Below the pieces are notes generated by a model, which had not been told where the DNA came from, did not search any database, and saw only the letters and a program-made list of their open reading frames with translations. Of a stretch of 64,000 nucleotides of DNA, positions 34,674-47,126 are shown piece after piece; within the stretch, counting starts at the first letter, position 1, and every line of letters starts with the position of its first letter. The position numbers were made by a program, and so were the translations under genes. The DNA lies in assembly GCA_011009095.1 (NCBI GenBank), contig VTPC01091012.1:1-64000 (forward strand), in the 5' to 3' direction. This DNA is from Ignelater luminosus (lineage: Eukaryota > Arthropoda > Insecta > Coleoptera > Elateridae).

Positions 34674-36715
34674 CAGTAATTCCCCGAACTTACGCGATAG
34701 GTGGGACCGAGCGATAACCGCGTAAGTTCAATTCGCGTAAATCGGGGTACAATTTTGCATATAAATACATTCAAATTACGTTTAATTGGAACCGGAGACT
34801 AAAGAAAACAATAATTTAGAAGAAAAATGTGTAATAAAATCTTAGATAATATAACAAATTATATTATTATGAATGGCAAAAACGTAAACCGAGTTATTTT
34901 GACGTAGAAGGCTTCATAAAATCTAACAAAGTTGTCTGACTGATCAAAGATTTTTTCTTCTCACGCAAAATTTCCTCGTTGATGTCTATGTTTTCCAAAT
35001 TTTGTAACCCTTTTTCAATTGAACTGAGGCCTTCTGTCAAGTTTCCAACCGTCATTTGATCTCCTAATTAAACTGGATCTAAAGAATCAGGTTCTTCAAT
35101 ATCTTGCTCTTGCTCATGCATTTCTATGAACTCATCAATTGTCAGCTCCTGATTGTGTGAATCCAGCAGTTCTTGAACATCATCATTATTCACTTCTAAA
35201 TTTATTTGTTTGGCAAGATCGACAATTTCTTCGATCACATTACCAATTTCATCAAGATCTGGCGCTGATTCCGTCTGAGTTTTAGTGGTGAAAAACAATG
35301 GACAGTTTTTTTCCAGACGACATTTAAAGTCTTTTATAAAATTTCATTGTCCAATAATTCTCCCGGCATTTAAAACATTGAATTGTTCGCAAGTCTTTAA
35401 CAGAGAGCTCGTTGTTCTGTCTTATAGCTTCATTCAGAAACGCAAACGATCGTCTCGTGTAATAAGCTTTGAATGTTTTGATGACTTCCTGATCCATCGG
35501 TTGAAGCAAGCTGGTTGTATTTTGGTGGCAAAAATACAACTTTCACGCGTGGGTCGAAATTAGTTAAAGTAGCAGGATGATGACCTGGTGCGTTGCCGAT
35601 TAATAGCATCACTTTAAATGGGATTTGTTTAGATTGGCAATAACGTTCGACTTCAGGTATGAAGCTGTCACTCCAAGCTTTACGATTCGACTTCCACATC
35701 ATGGGCAAGCCAGCTTTAGATTTATTTTTTAATGCTCTTGGATTTTCTGAGCGATAAACTAAGAGAGGTTGTAACTTACAATTACCAGCTGCATTCGCGC
35801 CAACCATCACTGTCGATCGATCTTTAACGGCCTTAAAACCTGGAAAGGTTTCCTCTTTACGCGCGATAAAAGTTCTTTCGGGAATCTTCTTCCAGAACAG
35901 GCCAGTCTCATCTACATTAAATATGGTTTGGCTGGTACAGCCACCTTCTTCTATAATAGCTGTGAGTTTCTTTGGATAGAAAGACGTAGCCTCTTTATCA
36001 GAGCTCGCCGCCTCTCCACTTTCTGCATGCTATGCCAATTACAGCGACTTTTGAATCGGCCGAACCAACCGTTACTAGTTTTAAACATTTCATCTTTAGC
36101 CACCTCCCCAGCTTCTTTTTTTAATCTCTCAAAAATCAGCTTAGCTTGAGAGCACATCGTGTTCTGATCAACAGGACAATTTTTCACAGTTACTCGATTA
36201 TCACACCATAATTTTAACATTGTCTCCATCTCAGCGATAATACCATGACGTTTACGAATAATGTTTGAATTCAAAGATTGGGCATTTTTCACAGTTTCGA
36301 GAATTTTTTCTTTACTTTTTATAATTGTTCTGACTGTCAATTCCGGTAGATCAAACTTCTTTGCCAATTCACAAATTTTTATTTTTGCATCGAAGTCTTT
36401 GGTAATGTTAAGTTTACAATCCAAAGATAATGTTTTTCTTTTCTTGTTTGATGCAAAAGAATCAGTTCTACTTCGTTTAGATGACATAGTAGAGTCTATC
36501 AAGTCTCCGTAGATATAACAAACACACAATACGTATAAATACTAACACAAAATAATAATTTGTAGCTATGCGTCGACTTCGCGCGAAACACGTTCGAACA
36601 TGTCGTAAGCTGAACACTAGTGTGGACGAAGTGGGAAATCGAGAATTGCGCGGCGCTCAAACAAAAGAAGAATTGACGAGAAGATTTAAAAATCGCGTAG
36701 GTCGTGGTCTTACTG
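34674..36715 (-). mobile_element. Tigger/pogo-type DNA transposon, inactive
   Basis: A 2042-bp element with TA duplications at 34672-34673 and 36716-36717. The left end reads CAGTAATTCCCCGAACTTAC and the right end TCGTGGTCTTACTG; in reverse complement the right end aligns to the left with several changes (shared CAGTAA, then ACCTACGCG versus ACTTACGCG). The left terminus also has a nested inner inverted repeat (CGAACTTACGCG and CGCGTAAGTTC). The interior carries a minus-strand CENP-B/pogo-like transposase with several breaks. It probably sits inside the receptor intron, in the opposite orientation to that gene. Confidence 0.9.
35068..36487 (-). pseudogene. Tigger/pogo transposase pseudogene (CENPB-N HTH + DDE)
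   Basis: The start is MSSKRSRTDS at 36487. Order along the protein: a CENP-B N-terminal helix-turn-helix (LSLDCKLNITKDFDAKIKI, LAKKFDLPELTVRTIIKSK), a second DNA-binding part (CSQAKLIFERLKKE, NGWFGRFKSR), then the DDE domain: IFNVDETGLFWKKIPERTF (first D codon at 35910-35912), NPRALKNKSKAGLPMMWKSN, SDSFIPEVERY, LIGNAPGHHP, FLPPK, and in another frame TSLLQPMDQEVIKTFKAYYTRR. An acidic tail ends ...DSLDPV with its stop at 35068. Damage: frameshifts near 35985, near 35525 (one extra A in a short A run), and between 35330 and 35300. The expected second catalytic D is G (GGC at 35595-35597). Confidence 0.9.
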
Positions 36716-36717
36716 TA

Positions 36718-39700
36718 TATAAGTATAAATGGTGGATTGATCATTGCGTTAGTTGGATGGAACACTATTGATGTTACCTCTAGTTTTGAGACACGAAGTT
36801 CCCCAGTGTTTGCTTTTTCTCACAATTAAGGCATCCGAATCCTCACTAGATCATGTTATTGTTTTAGCTTTAGCAGTAGTCAAGGCAACTCTTAACCCCC
36901 CCCCCCCTCCAGATTGTCGAGTGACGTTGCTAAGAGAATATAAGGTAGTGATACCACGGCGGTTTTCAATGGTTTTTCTTAGAGGTTAAGGTAAATATCC
37001 TTTCAGTACCAATAACTTACTTCCTTTAATTTCAATCATACACTATGTTATCGACATACCGTCGTAAATTCACTACTGCTTCGTCTTTCCGTTTTTCTCT
37101 CCAATCTACCCGTCTGCAAATCGTGTTCTATCCTATCCGGTTCGCGTTAACCACACTGAGAATGATGCCAATACCTTGGCCCACTATTGCTTTGCTACTT
37201 TAAGTAGTATCGTCCCCCCCTCCACACATAACATTACTTCATCTCTGGTCGAAGAGAAACTTCTAGAATGTCATCGAAAACAATACTGATGATGATGATA
37301 ATGATAGCTTTAATCTAAAACTCCTATATGTTTCTCCAACATACCCTGAAAACCGTGCGCATTTTTCATTGAGCAATGGTAAACAAATTTGATCCAATTT
37401 ACCAACAGCTGCTCGGTTTTGTGTGCACAAGTACAGATCGAGGTCCTTGAGAAATTTATTAAAATTAAATATTAAATCCAAAGCTGAAGATACGGAATTG
37501 GTTTTTGCTGAAAGTATGGGTTCAGGTCAAACTGTCACCGATACTTCAGTTCTCTCTTCAACGTTTTTGGACAAAAGGACTCTTCAAGTCAATAGGGTTT
37601 TTCAAACACGAAAAGTTAACTTTAGCAAGTTTAAATCTCCTAAGCGTTACAAAGTGTTTAATTTTATCTGTCGGATATATGTGACCAGGGTATGTAGGTG
37701 TATTGCTTTTGAGTTCACATCCATAGTAAATAGTAGTGCTATAAATAGTACCATGTGGGTATTTAGATACAAATCCAAACCAGAGAGGAAACAGCAATAA
37801 TCTATTTATTTGATTAACAATTTCACAATGAAATTTGCAAATAAACTAATAAAAAAACTTAAAAATGTAACTTTCAGTTAATTAAAAAAATAATCCTTTC
37901 ATCCAAAAGCAATAATTGACAAAACACTGCCAACTCTAATTTTAATGATTTATTAGATAGAACCAAATAAAATATCAACCAGCACTGACCTTTTTTAAAA
38001 AAAATTCACCTACATTTTTTGCAGATAACCCATTTATAACATCAAACAAAAAGAAATGGTTCTTACTAGTTATTTTTAGCAAATTAGCTTTGAGATTCTT
38101 TAAAATAAAACAATCCTAACATATCTGTCAGTCATCAAGCCAATTAATCCTGCATAAGAAAAATAATAAATCCAAAAACGTTTAGATAAAAGTCTCATTT
38201 TAATAAACAAAGAGAGCTGAATAAGATGCAGCTGGTCCATGTCCAAATCATAAAAAAAATGCTAAAGGTGTACCTACTAGTATACTTAAACAAGATTATA
38301 CCCGTTGATTAATTACACCTTTTTAATATATTACGTAACATCTTGAGAACTAGCAAATAGAGATCTAAAATTAAGACTGATGAACTTTTGCACTTTAAAG
38401 TGTCTGTAACCCCAGAAAGGTGAAACGTAACACGCGAATGCCGAGTTAATAAATCTTTCTTTACTCCCGATCCATGGGATACACTTTAAGCAAAGCAGGA
38501 TACGTACACTCAATAAAATTTATTGAACAAGTTTTAGTATTGACTCGAAGTTGCTCTAGCGGTAATTTTTCCCTATCCCCCTTTTTCTGTTTTGGAAATT
38601 TATTACCGGAAATGTGTACGAAAACTGAGGAAATCTATTTTACCGTTTTCTTCATTTTATTTAACTACTATTAGCTAGCAATTTTCTAAACAAAATGTGA
38701 GAGAGGAATTTCAAGATATATTTATTGATTTTTATAATTTAATCAAAACGAACATATTTTATCACTTTTGTATATAAGGTTCAAAATATTTACTTTAAAC
38801 CCTCGTCAAATAACAAATTAACGTCGTTGGATAAGTTCTCATTAAGTAGCGAGGGTAAATTGGCGCAATTTACGAGGTGTTACACGAACCAATCAGGAGG
38901 GCGAATTACAACAATTTCAATAAATTAACGCGACCTGAAATTCTCAAACTTTGTCTGCCTATTATTCTTATTTGTCAACAACAACAAAAACTTTCTCGAG
39001 AAAAACATATTCATTAAAAAATTTTAAAAAATGTCATTAAAAATCTTAATTTAATACAAGATTCAAGTTAATATTAAAAAGGGACACAAATTATGAAAGA
39101 AAATAAGAGATTCCGAAAAAATATATATAAATTAACAAAATAAAAGGTGAAGAAAATAAAAATCCTTCAGTATTGCGTTTTCCGCGCATCAATTTTAAAT
39201 AATTTCCTGTTAGTCAATTTGAAAACGACGGGGAGTTCTATCGAATAGAAAAGCTGAATGCTGCCGCCTATGAGTGGAATATTTCTGTGTTTATTGCAGC
39301 AGTCTTGGGATGCAATAGAAAGTCGTTTGGGCTTTACGCAAAAAGAAAATTAGAAAAATATATTAACACAATAAAAAAGGTCTGACCTTTCTGTAGGGGC
39401 TTCCTTTAATCTTTCTACATGTAGGAAAATAACAGATGTCTAAAATTTCTTACCTGAAACAAAAAGAAAAAAAATAATTAGTTTACAGCAAAAAATCTTA
39501 TCAGTAAATCAGATGAAAGGGCTCAGGAACCTTTCCACAAATAGAGCCAAAACCGTAAAAGGAAATAAATTTACATAAAAATAATTCAAAATTTAGTAGG
39601 AGCATAAGAATAAAGAATGGTTAAGTCCGCAATAAGAAAGCATCCTCATGTGTAATAAATTCGGTCTTCCCTTTGCCATAAAAATGTGACGATTTCCTTT

Positions 39701-41401
39701 TTGTAAAAAGGTGGGATTTTCAACTGATAATTTCTGGCTCTATTCCATCATCGTATATGTGCTATTTTTGAAATGTTCCACAACTTTGACACAACATAAC
39801 TCAATTGTAATGATGAACTATCTAAAATTAACACATTCGTAGTTTCCACTAGGTTTTAACTATGCACACGGACTAAGACACTGATGAATAATGTTTAGCT
39901 GTTTTTCTAAATAAAAATATTTTTTCCTTGTCGCCGTGTTTGGATAAAAGTTTGCAAAAATAAGCATTCGTTAACTTACTAAATGTTCAATTACATCAAC
40001 TCAAGATCTTGAAGATTAAAACAAAATTATAACGATCTAAACCTTACCCACGGCTAACTAAAACAAAAACATAAATCGATAACAATCTTAAACAGTACTA
40101 TTACTAGTCTATACTCGTGATGTTTCCCCAAGATGGCAAGTTGTCTATAGCATCGCGAAATATCAAGTGAATTGTACGCCATTACTTTATCTGTTCGGCG
40201 TGACAAGTATACTACCCTTAAATTTATTGATTAACAAAAGACTGTAATTGGCTTTTATAATTAAGAAGTATTTTAGTGGCAGAAAGAATTTGTAAAAATT
40301 TACAAAAGTAATTAAATTCATTTTCTTAAACTAACATAGTTCACTACAGAAAGAAAGCTGCTGAATATCACTCACAGTACCTTACAGCTAGATGTAAGAT
40401 CGTGTCAATACATACAGAAAAAAAAGGTTAGGTCGAAATCCAAAATCCTAATATTTTGCCAGATCAAAAAAATGAATAAAAATGAAGGCGAAAGTACATA
40501 ATGTTGTGCCCCCCACCATATAGGAACCAAACCAACCCTGGCTTTGGGCGTAGACAACTAGATGTACATTTACCAACGAATGATGCAACACCGCCCTCTG
40601 TAAAGTTAGTAATAGAAGAGGTCAGCGCCTTCCCAAACCGCTAGTTTTGCGTGTTATAGAAGAGCACAACGAGTTCAAGAAGTGACTGCAGCGTGCGGTA
40701 GTTCTAACGTAGTCACTGCGAATATTCTGAGAATCTGTCGGATTTTGTTAAAAATGGTTTGATACATTGCAGGGAGAAGAGTTGCAGAAGGATGCAGTCG
40801 CCCAATGGTCTAAAAATACGAAATCAGTTACAAAGCCTGTGCGCCGTGCACTTATGTACATAACTCACAAGATTGGGACATGGCTTGATAATCCCAATAT
40901 TTCGATAACGAAGATATTTGTGTTTACGATTCTGCTAACAGAGGAGTTGCGCTTAAGCGGTAATACTGCATTATCGTAACTCTGCGTAAAACAAAATACC
41001 CTGAAAACTATCGTAGGAATAGATGCACTAGGGGAAGGCGCATTCAAGGGCAGCCAATTTTGCACGGAATTCAAAAAGTGTTCGTTTCAGATTGTTACCT
41101 TAATTGATATTATCTAACACTCGTATCAAATTCCTGGTTTGTCTCCCCTTCTCTGGAGATTCCCCAGGTGTCCTTGTTACGGAGGACCAGAATATACGAA
41201 GGACGTGGAAAAATGTGAGAGATGTTCTTAGATGAGACAGAAGGAATGGGCTTTTTGTGGGATATTTGGCTGAATTTCTGTTCAAAGTTCACAGTCATGC
41301 CATAGATACTTATTTTATTCCTTAGTAATTTCAAAAACTGTTTTTCCAAAGAAACCGGTCTTTTTTGGATCACGAGACCTAGAGACAAACTACGATGATT
41401 C
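36718..41401. other. Non-coding stretch (probable receptor intron)
   Basis: A 12-base C run lies at 36896-36907. A GC-richer patch spans 37050-37240. A 125-codon open frame at 37423-37800 has no recognisable domain and a basic, low-information composition. A further GC-richer patch spans 40500-41280, with short frames on both strands that I do not recognise. No gene is supported. Confidence 0.45.
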
Positions 41402-41403
41402 TA

Positions 41404-42293
41404 CAGCGTGTCCAAGATAAGGATGCACAGCATGGTGATCTTGGAAATGATAAGAGCTACAGCATCGGTTAAAGGAGATAAAAGTTGGCTATTTATAGGA
41501 CCTTTTTGTTGGTGTTTGCAAAATATAGATATCTTGAATAGTTTCACAGATATTTAGAAAAAAGTAGATTTTTCGATTTTCGTTATTTTTTTTCTTTTAT
41601 TTATTTGAAGAGATATGGGAAAACTAAAACCACTTTTCCATTGCCACTTTTTGTTCTCTATTAAAATACGCTAACAAAATTTCTGTACAACGTTTCGGTT
41701 TCGAGTAACCATCATCAACCTCTTTTTTTAAATAGGAGGAAAAACAATTGAGAATTGTTTTGAATAGCTCTTGTTGTCACGATTCTAACGATGTAAACAT
41801 GATAGGGTTATTTTGGTTTTAATTTTTTTGTATTGAGCGCTGCTGTGACCAACTGTAATAATTGCTGTTCATCTTCAAAATTTTGGCTGAGCGCATGATT
41901 CTTAACATAACCCCAGAGGAAAGAAATCTAACGGTGTTAGATCAGGTGATCGTGCAGGCCAGAGTTCTGCAGAATGCATTAATTTATAGCATAAGAAATC
42001 AAAATAACCCTATCGTGTTTACATCATTAGAATCGTGACAACAAGAGCTATCCAAAACAATTTTCAATTGTTTTTCCGCCTATTTACAAAAATGAAGTTG
42101 ATGATGGTTACTCGAAACCGAAACGTTGTACCGGAATTTTGTTATATCTCTGAAACTATTCAAGATATCTAGATTTTGCAAAAGCCGATAAAAAGGTCAT
42201 ATAAATAGCCAACTTTCATCCCATTTAACCGATGCTGTATCTCTTACCGTTTCCAAGATCCTCATGCTGTGCATTCTTATCTTGGACACACTG
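41404..42293 (-). mobile_element. Long-inverted-repeat Tc1/mariner-like element, non-autonomous
   Basis: About 890 bp, with TA at both flanks (41402-41403 and 42294-42295). Ends read CAGCGTGTCCAAGATAAG and, in reverse complement, CAGTGTGTCCAAGATAAG. Near-identical inverted arms extend inward, about 41404-41816 on the left and 42001-42293 on the right. They share stretches such as CAACGTTTCGGTTTCGAG and AGCTCTTGTTGTCACGATTC. The left arm carries an extra ~130 nt of T-rich sequence (about 41545-41670) absent from the right arm. The ~185-bp centre encodes a transposase C-terminal fragment on the minus strand. Confidence 0.85.
41821..41963 (-). pseudogene. Transposase C-terminal fragment (IS630/Tc1/mariner superfamily)
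   Basis: The minus strand encodes WPARSPDLTPLDFF and then, after one extra T that shifts the frame, FLWGYVKNHALSQNFEDEQQ. This is the conserved end of insect IS630-type transposases (WPPRSPDLTPxDFFLWGYLK), where the aspartate after P-L is the last catalytic residue. The two earlier catalytic residues and the DNA-binding domain are missing, so the element depends on another copy for movement. Confidence 0.85.
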
Positions 42294-42295
42294 TA

Positions 42296-45200
42296 TTTTT
42301 ATAAAACACTGCCGCCAATCTGTACGCCATCTATTACTCATTTAGGGTGTATAGGCTACCGATACATAATTTTAAATTAACTAGTGATAAGAACTTAAGT
42401 CCGAAACTGCAATCGGATTCCGATGCGGTTTTGCATACATGCAAATTAAAACCTCTCTGCGTTGTTGGCCTTTCGTATAGTCGGTAACAATGCTGTAATG
42501 ATTCTCTTAAATACAACCGACATTAAGCAACACAAAATCATTAAAAACACGTAGAAACAGTCTTTTACGTTTTCAGAAAAACAGTAGAAATCAAAACTAA
42601 TTAAATTTTCAACAAAAGAGCAGAAATTCACTTTTAACATAATAATAAAAGAAAGAGAAAAACTCCTTTAACAATTTATTACAATGAGAAAACGAATTTT
42701 CAAGAACAAACTTAATTTTCCACAAATGAAAATTTCTTAAAAGTTTTGAAATACAAGATAGAAATAAAAGAAAGAATCTTTTTTTTTCGAAGAACGCATT
42801 TATACATTTTCATCATTTCCCAAGAACCATTCAGCAGCAAACGCCAAACAAAACAGCAGCGGAGAGAAGTTTTCAGAAAACTGGCATCCCTTTTCTGCTT
42901 AAAAGTTAGTTAAATTCGTTCGTTTTCACGGCCTGTTTGAAATTAATTCACCGAATTCAAGGAGAAAATACATCCATAGCACGCCGCTGCTGGTGTGTGT
43001 CCGATGCGCTCGGAAACTTTTTATGAATACACGAATTTTCAAAACGAAAACGTCCAACGAACAAGAAAATATTTAAATCTCGCCTCGTCTTCGGACCTGT
43101 GAGTCGCCGTGCCTGTGTCGATATTATATGATCGGAAAGAATAAATCAGGTCTTTTCTGTGAAGCGGTCAGGAATTGGAGAATGTTTGGTGAGAAAGGAT
43201 ACAACATGAGGGATTTGAAAGGTAGATATATAAAGATGCGCGCGGGCGGAAAAACTAACAATTGAATTCTAGAGAGACCAAATCTTAAAGTAAACGCAAC
43301 AAATGAAAAAACCCTTAGAAAAGATTTTTTTAAAATAGTCTGGTTAAGTCCTAGCAAACGTTGAAAGAAAATGAAAACCTATCCGTTTGTTATTGCAAAA
43401 GTTAACTCAAGATCCTTAGTTGAACTTGTGATATTTCACTCTCTGACGTCATTAAAACCTTTTTCTTAAATTACGTAACTCGAATGTAAAATACCCTAAT
43501 TGAATATTTTCTTGAAATTTAACTTAAAATATTAAGTAAATTGTTTGTGTTTGTTCTAGTTTAAATTTTATCTCACAAATAATAATTCCATTTGAAAGTC
43601 ATTTCTAACATCATTAATTTTTAATTAACGACACCATCTACAATTCCAGTTGCTAACAATTTTAATTATCAAAAAGTTCTAAACAAGACTCATTTCAAAA
43701 TCTTAACAAACAAGAATCTTAAATATCATTATTAAATATCTTCTGCTGTGTAAGAGATCTAAAGCATAAAAAGCAATTTTCCCTGAAAATCCATTTCAGG
43801 AACTTATCTCAATAACTAGTGATCCACCACTTCACGTTAAAACTATTAAAACAGTAATTAAAACTTTCCAGAACCATATTAATTCAGGAATTACGACTTC
43901 AGATAATGGACTTGGGATAAGCTAAAGCCGATGTGTGTGTGTGGACGGATTACAAGATCTTCAAACAAAAAGTCCTCCTCCTAGCTGTGTCCTCGTTTTC
44001 TCCTTCACGTTCAAACATTCAACAAGAAAACTGTTCATAATTTAAAATCATTCATTACTATATTATTACAACCGGAAAAATTAAAAGGTAAATTTCAATT
44101 ACAAATGATGAAACTTTTTTTTGGATTTCATTAACGAAAAATTGTTACCACTCCCCAAAGAACACTTCCTTCCAGTAACACCGAGAGAGCAGCAAATTAG
44201 ATATTTAAATTGACCTCCTGCCCTAAAGAACGCTCTGATGTTAACTAATCCAATTACTAAAAACGAATAAGAATTAAAATGAACGTGAGAGAGATCGATG
44301 CGAAACGCTAAAGGATATTCAAGTTGCAAGAAGGAAAGAAAAATAAATAATAATAAACATTAAAGTACAAGTTCTCGATACTTCAATTAATTTACTCTTT
44401 CCATTTTCAAGATGCCCCGCTTTGAAAATTCCATAAATCACAAGACCATTCTAAACGTCGAGAAGTAAAAATAAAAATTAGTAATTGCAGCTCTTGAATA
44501 ATCTATTTCTACTTGAAAAAATATAAAGGAGTAGTCGGAAAGAAAATATTTTGTGACTTCTTTTTGTTTTGTTTTTATAAGAAAAATTGCCTCAATAAAC
44601 TAAAAACAATTGAAATGAATCTGAATCGTAATTTCGATGACGGATGGGAATAAAGAAAGGAGCAAAAATTGACAATTGACGGTTTTTACTGAAATTTACT
44701 TAAGCAACTTCAAATAAGTAAATAATATAAGGTTTTGCCAATTTCTCAATTTTTAAGAACGCAAGAGCAAAAAAAGAGAGAAAGCGAGATTCATAAAAAA
44801 TTTTTAACTTAAAATATCAGGTTGATACGAACTTTGCTATCAACAAATGTGATGTCTATGATGATGATCTAATTCGTGGCAATCAACCTAATCATTTTTT
44901 CAAAACATCTTTTGTTGGAATAATAAGTGTCAATTCTCTAATCTGACTATAGATTATCGTGACCCAAATGACTGATAAGTAGAATGATTTGAAATTCTTT
45001 AAGTTTGCGCATTCACATAATCAAACTTCAAATCCGTTAATCAGTTACATAACCTACACAAATCAAATCCGTAGCAAAACTATCCGTTTCAAAACGATTC
45101 TGTCTAATAAACAATTGCATGATATGGTTTCAAAGTCGTAGTGAGTGTATATCCTACTCCAACACTAAATTCCGAAGCAAAAAGATTTTCTGAGTCGATT

Positions 45201-46807
45201 TTCGAATTGCCATTATTTAGAGAGTGTCTGAGTGTCGATTTTGACTGTAGGATCTTTCAAAGATTATTTTCTAAATTACTTGCTTTGGATAATATTGTTG
45301 ATACTAGAACAACATCGGAGATATACAGAATCATGTGACTGTTCAATCGAAATGGAGAAGTAATGGATATAACAGTGACCTAGCAATATAGGTGGAGATC
45401 TTATTTCAAAGAGTTTCAATGGATCCATTTAATTGGAAGACACTTAATTTTTCCCTTTGCAATCACATTATTCATGAAATTGTTCTGGAATCATCAGAAT
45501 ACAAGCCAAATTACCATTTGGTCGCAAGATCATCTCGATACATGGAAATTAAAATTAACAATTTCCTCCGTCAGTTTGGCTCACACTAATATTTTGTGTA
45601 CTGACTCTCATCATCATTCACTATAAAGACTAATTATGAATTTTTGACAATAGTCGATCTGAGTTAGTCCAAAACTTTACAAAACTCTACCAACAACAAT
45701 TACATAGAAATGGATATTAACACCACCTTCAAAATGCCACTTAAGTTCCAATTTCAGAAAGACTTTTCGGTTTTGATCTCCCCCTGTTAATTTGGTTCAA
45801 GAGTGTCAGTGCTGTTCAAAATTGAATGTGAGCCTGTCAACGTTAGATTGAGTTAATTTTAATTTTTACACTATCTTGGAGAAAAAGATTACACTGACGA
45901 TACAGTTTCGGAAAAGGTTACATTTCGAAAATTTCTAAGCTGGCAATATTTTAATAAGAGCCAGTAGTAACATATCAATGTTTGACAGGCCTTTTTGATT
46001 TACAGTCAATCAAAGAAAAAAGATCTATGTAGTTATCCTAGTTCGTAGAATAGAACAGTTTTTAAGAAATGTCGGTTGTTATTACTTTCAGGAAGAAGTA
46101 GAAAACAAATCTGCAGCAACATCCATTTTGCTCTTTTGGTGCCGCTGCTTCTTTATCTCAAAAATATAAACAAATGACCAAAAGCAAAGTTGATTTACCA
46201 TAATCGATGGAGTGTCGCAGGAAAAATCCTTGTAAGTTGAAGATTTGCCATCCAAAACTAAACAAGATAGTATAAACCACGTGATCGTTCGATGCTGAAT
46301 TGGGATTTTTTGGCATTTCAATGTTATGAAAAAGTTAAAAAAAATGCTTCCAGATATAAAATAAAGGGACCGAAGTTGAAGTAACTGCCACATATTGAAT
46401 ACACGTATAATACATAAGACCGTTAATATTTCATAGGTATAATTTCTAATACATCATCAACACAAGTACATACATGTGAATTAATGGGTATAACTTATAC
46501 ATGCAACTATTAGGCTATTTGCTTGGTAGAAATCTCACCATGGGAAGATACTCAATCTTCACTTTTTCCTACTCTTCCTTCTGATATTTTGTATCAGAGA
46601 AAACTTAAATTAAGTTTGCTAAACCCCTATTTGTTTTCCTTGAAAGCATCTTGAAAAGTTAATACCATACATTACGAAACGCACAATAAATTAACAACTT
46701 CAGTTAAGAATCTCAAAACATAAATACAGTTATTTAAATAATACCTATTGATACTTGACCGTAATTTTATTTACACACATGATACATTCATTTCATAAAA
46801 TTCTACT
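42296..46807. other. Non-coding stretch (probable receptor intron)
   Basis: A GC-richer island at about 42820-43130 contains CGCCGCTGCTGG, CGATGCGCTCGG and GTCGCCGTGCC, with no long open frame. It could be an enhancer or a non-coding exon. The rest is AT-rich with only chance open frames. Confidence 0.45.
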
Positions 46808-47126
46808 NNNNNNNNNNNNNNNNNNNNNNNNNNNNNNNNNNNNNNNNNNNNNNNNNNNNNNNNNNNNNNNNNNNNNNNNNNNNNNNNNNNNNNNNNNNNN
46901 NNNNNNNNNNNNNNNNNNNNNNNNNNNNNNNNNNNNNNNNNNNNNNNNNNNNNNNNNNNNNNNNNNNNNNNNNNNNNNNNNNNNNNNNNNNNNNNNNNNN
47001 NNNNNNNNNNNNNNNNNNNNNNNNNNNNNNNNNNNNNNNNNNNNNNNNNNNNNNNNNNNNNNNNNNNNNNNNNNNNNNNNNNNNNNNNNNNNNNNNNNNN
47101 NNNNNNNNNNNNNNNNNNNNNNNNNN
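46808..47126. other. Assembly gap (319 N)
   Basis: A run of N. The true length may differ from the number of N, and sequence, including an exon, may be hidden here. Confidence 1.

Noticed and set aside
36568..36771. 67-codon basic open frame at the right end of the Tigger element
   Set aside because: It is the element's non-coding terminal region and crosses its boundary.
37423..37800. 125-codon plus-strand open frame
   Set aside because: Longest unexplained frame after the Tigger, but no domain, no splice context and no family resemblance; left as unexplained sequence.
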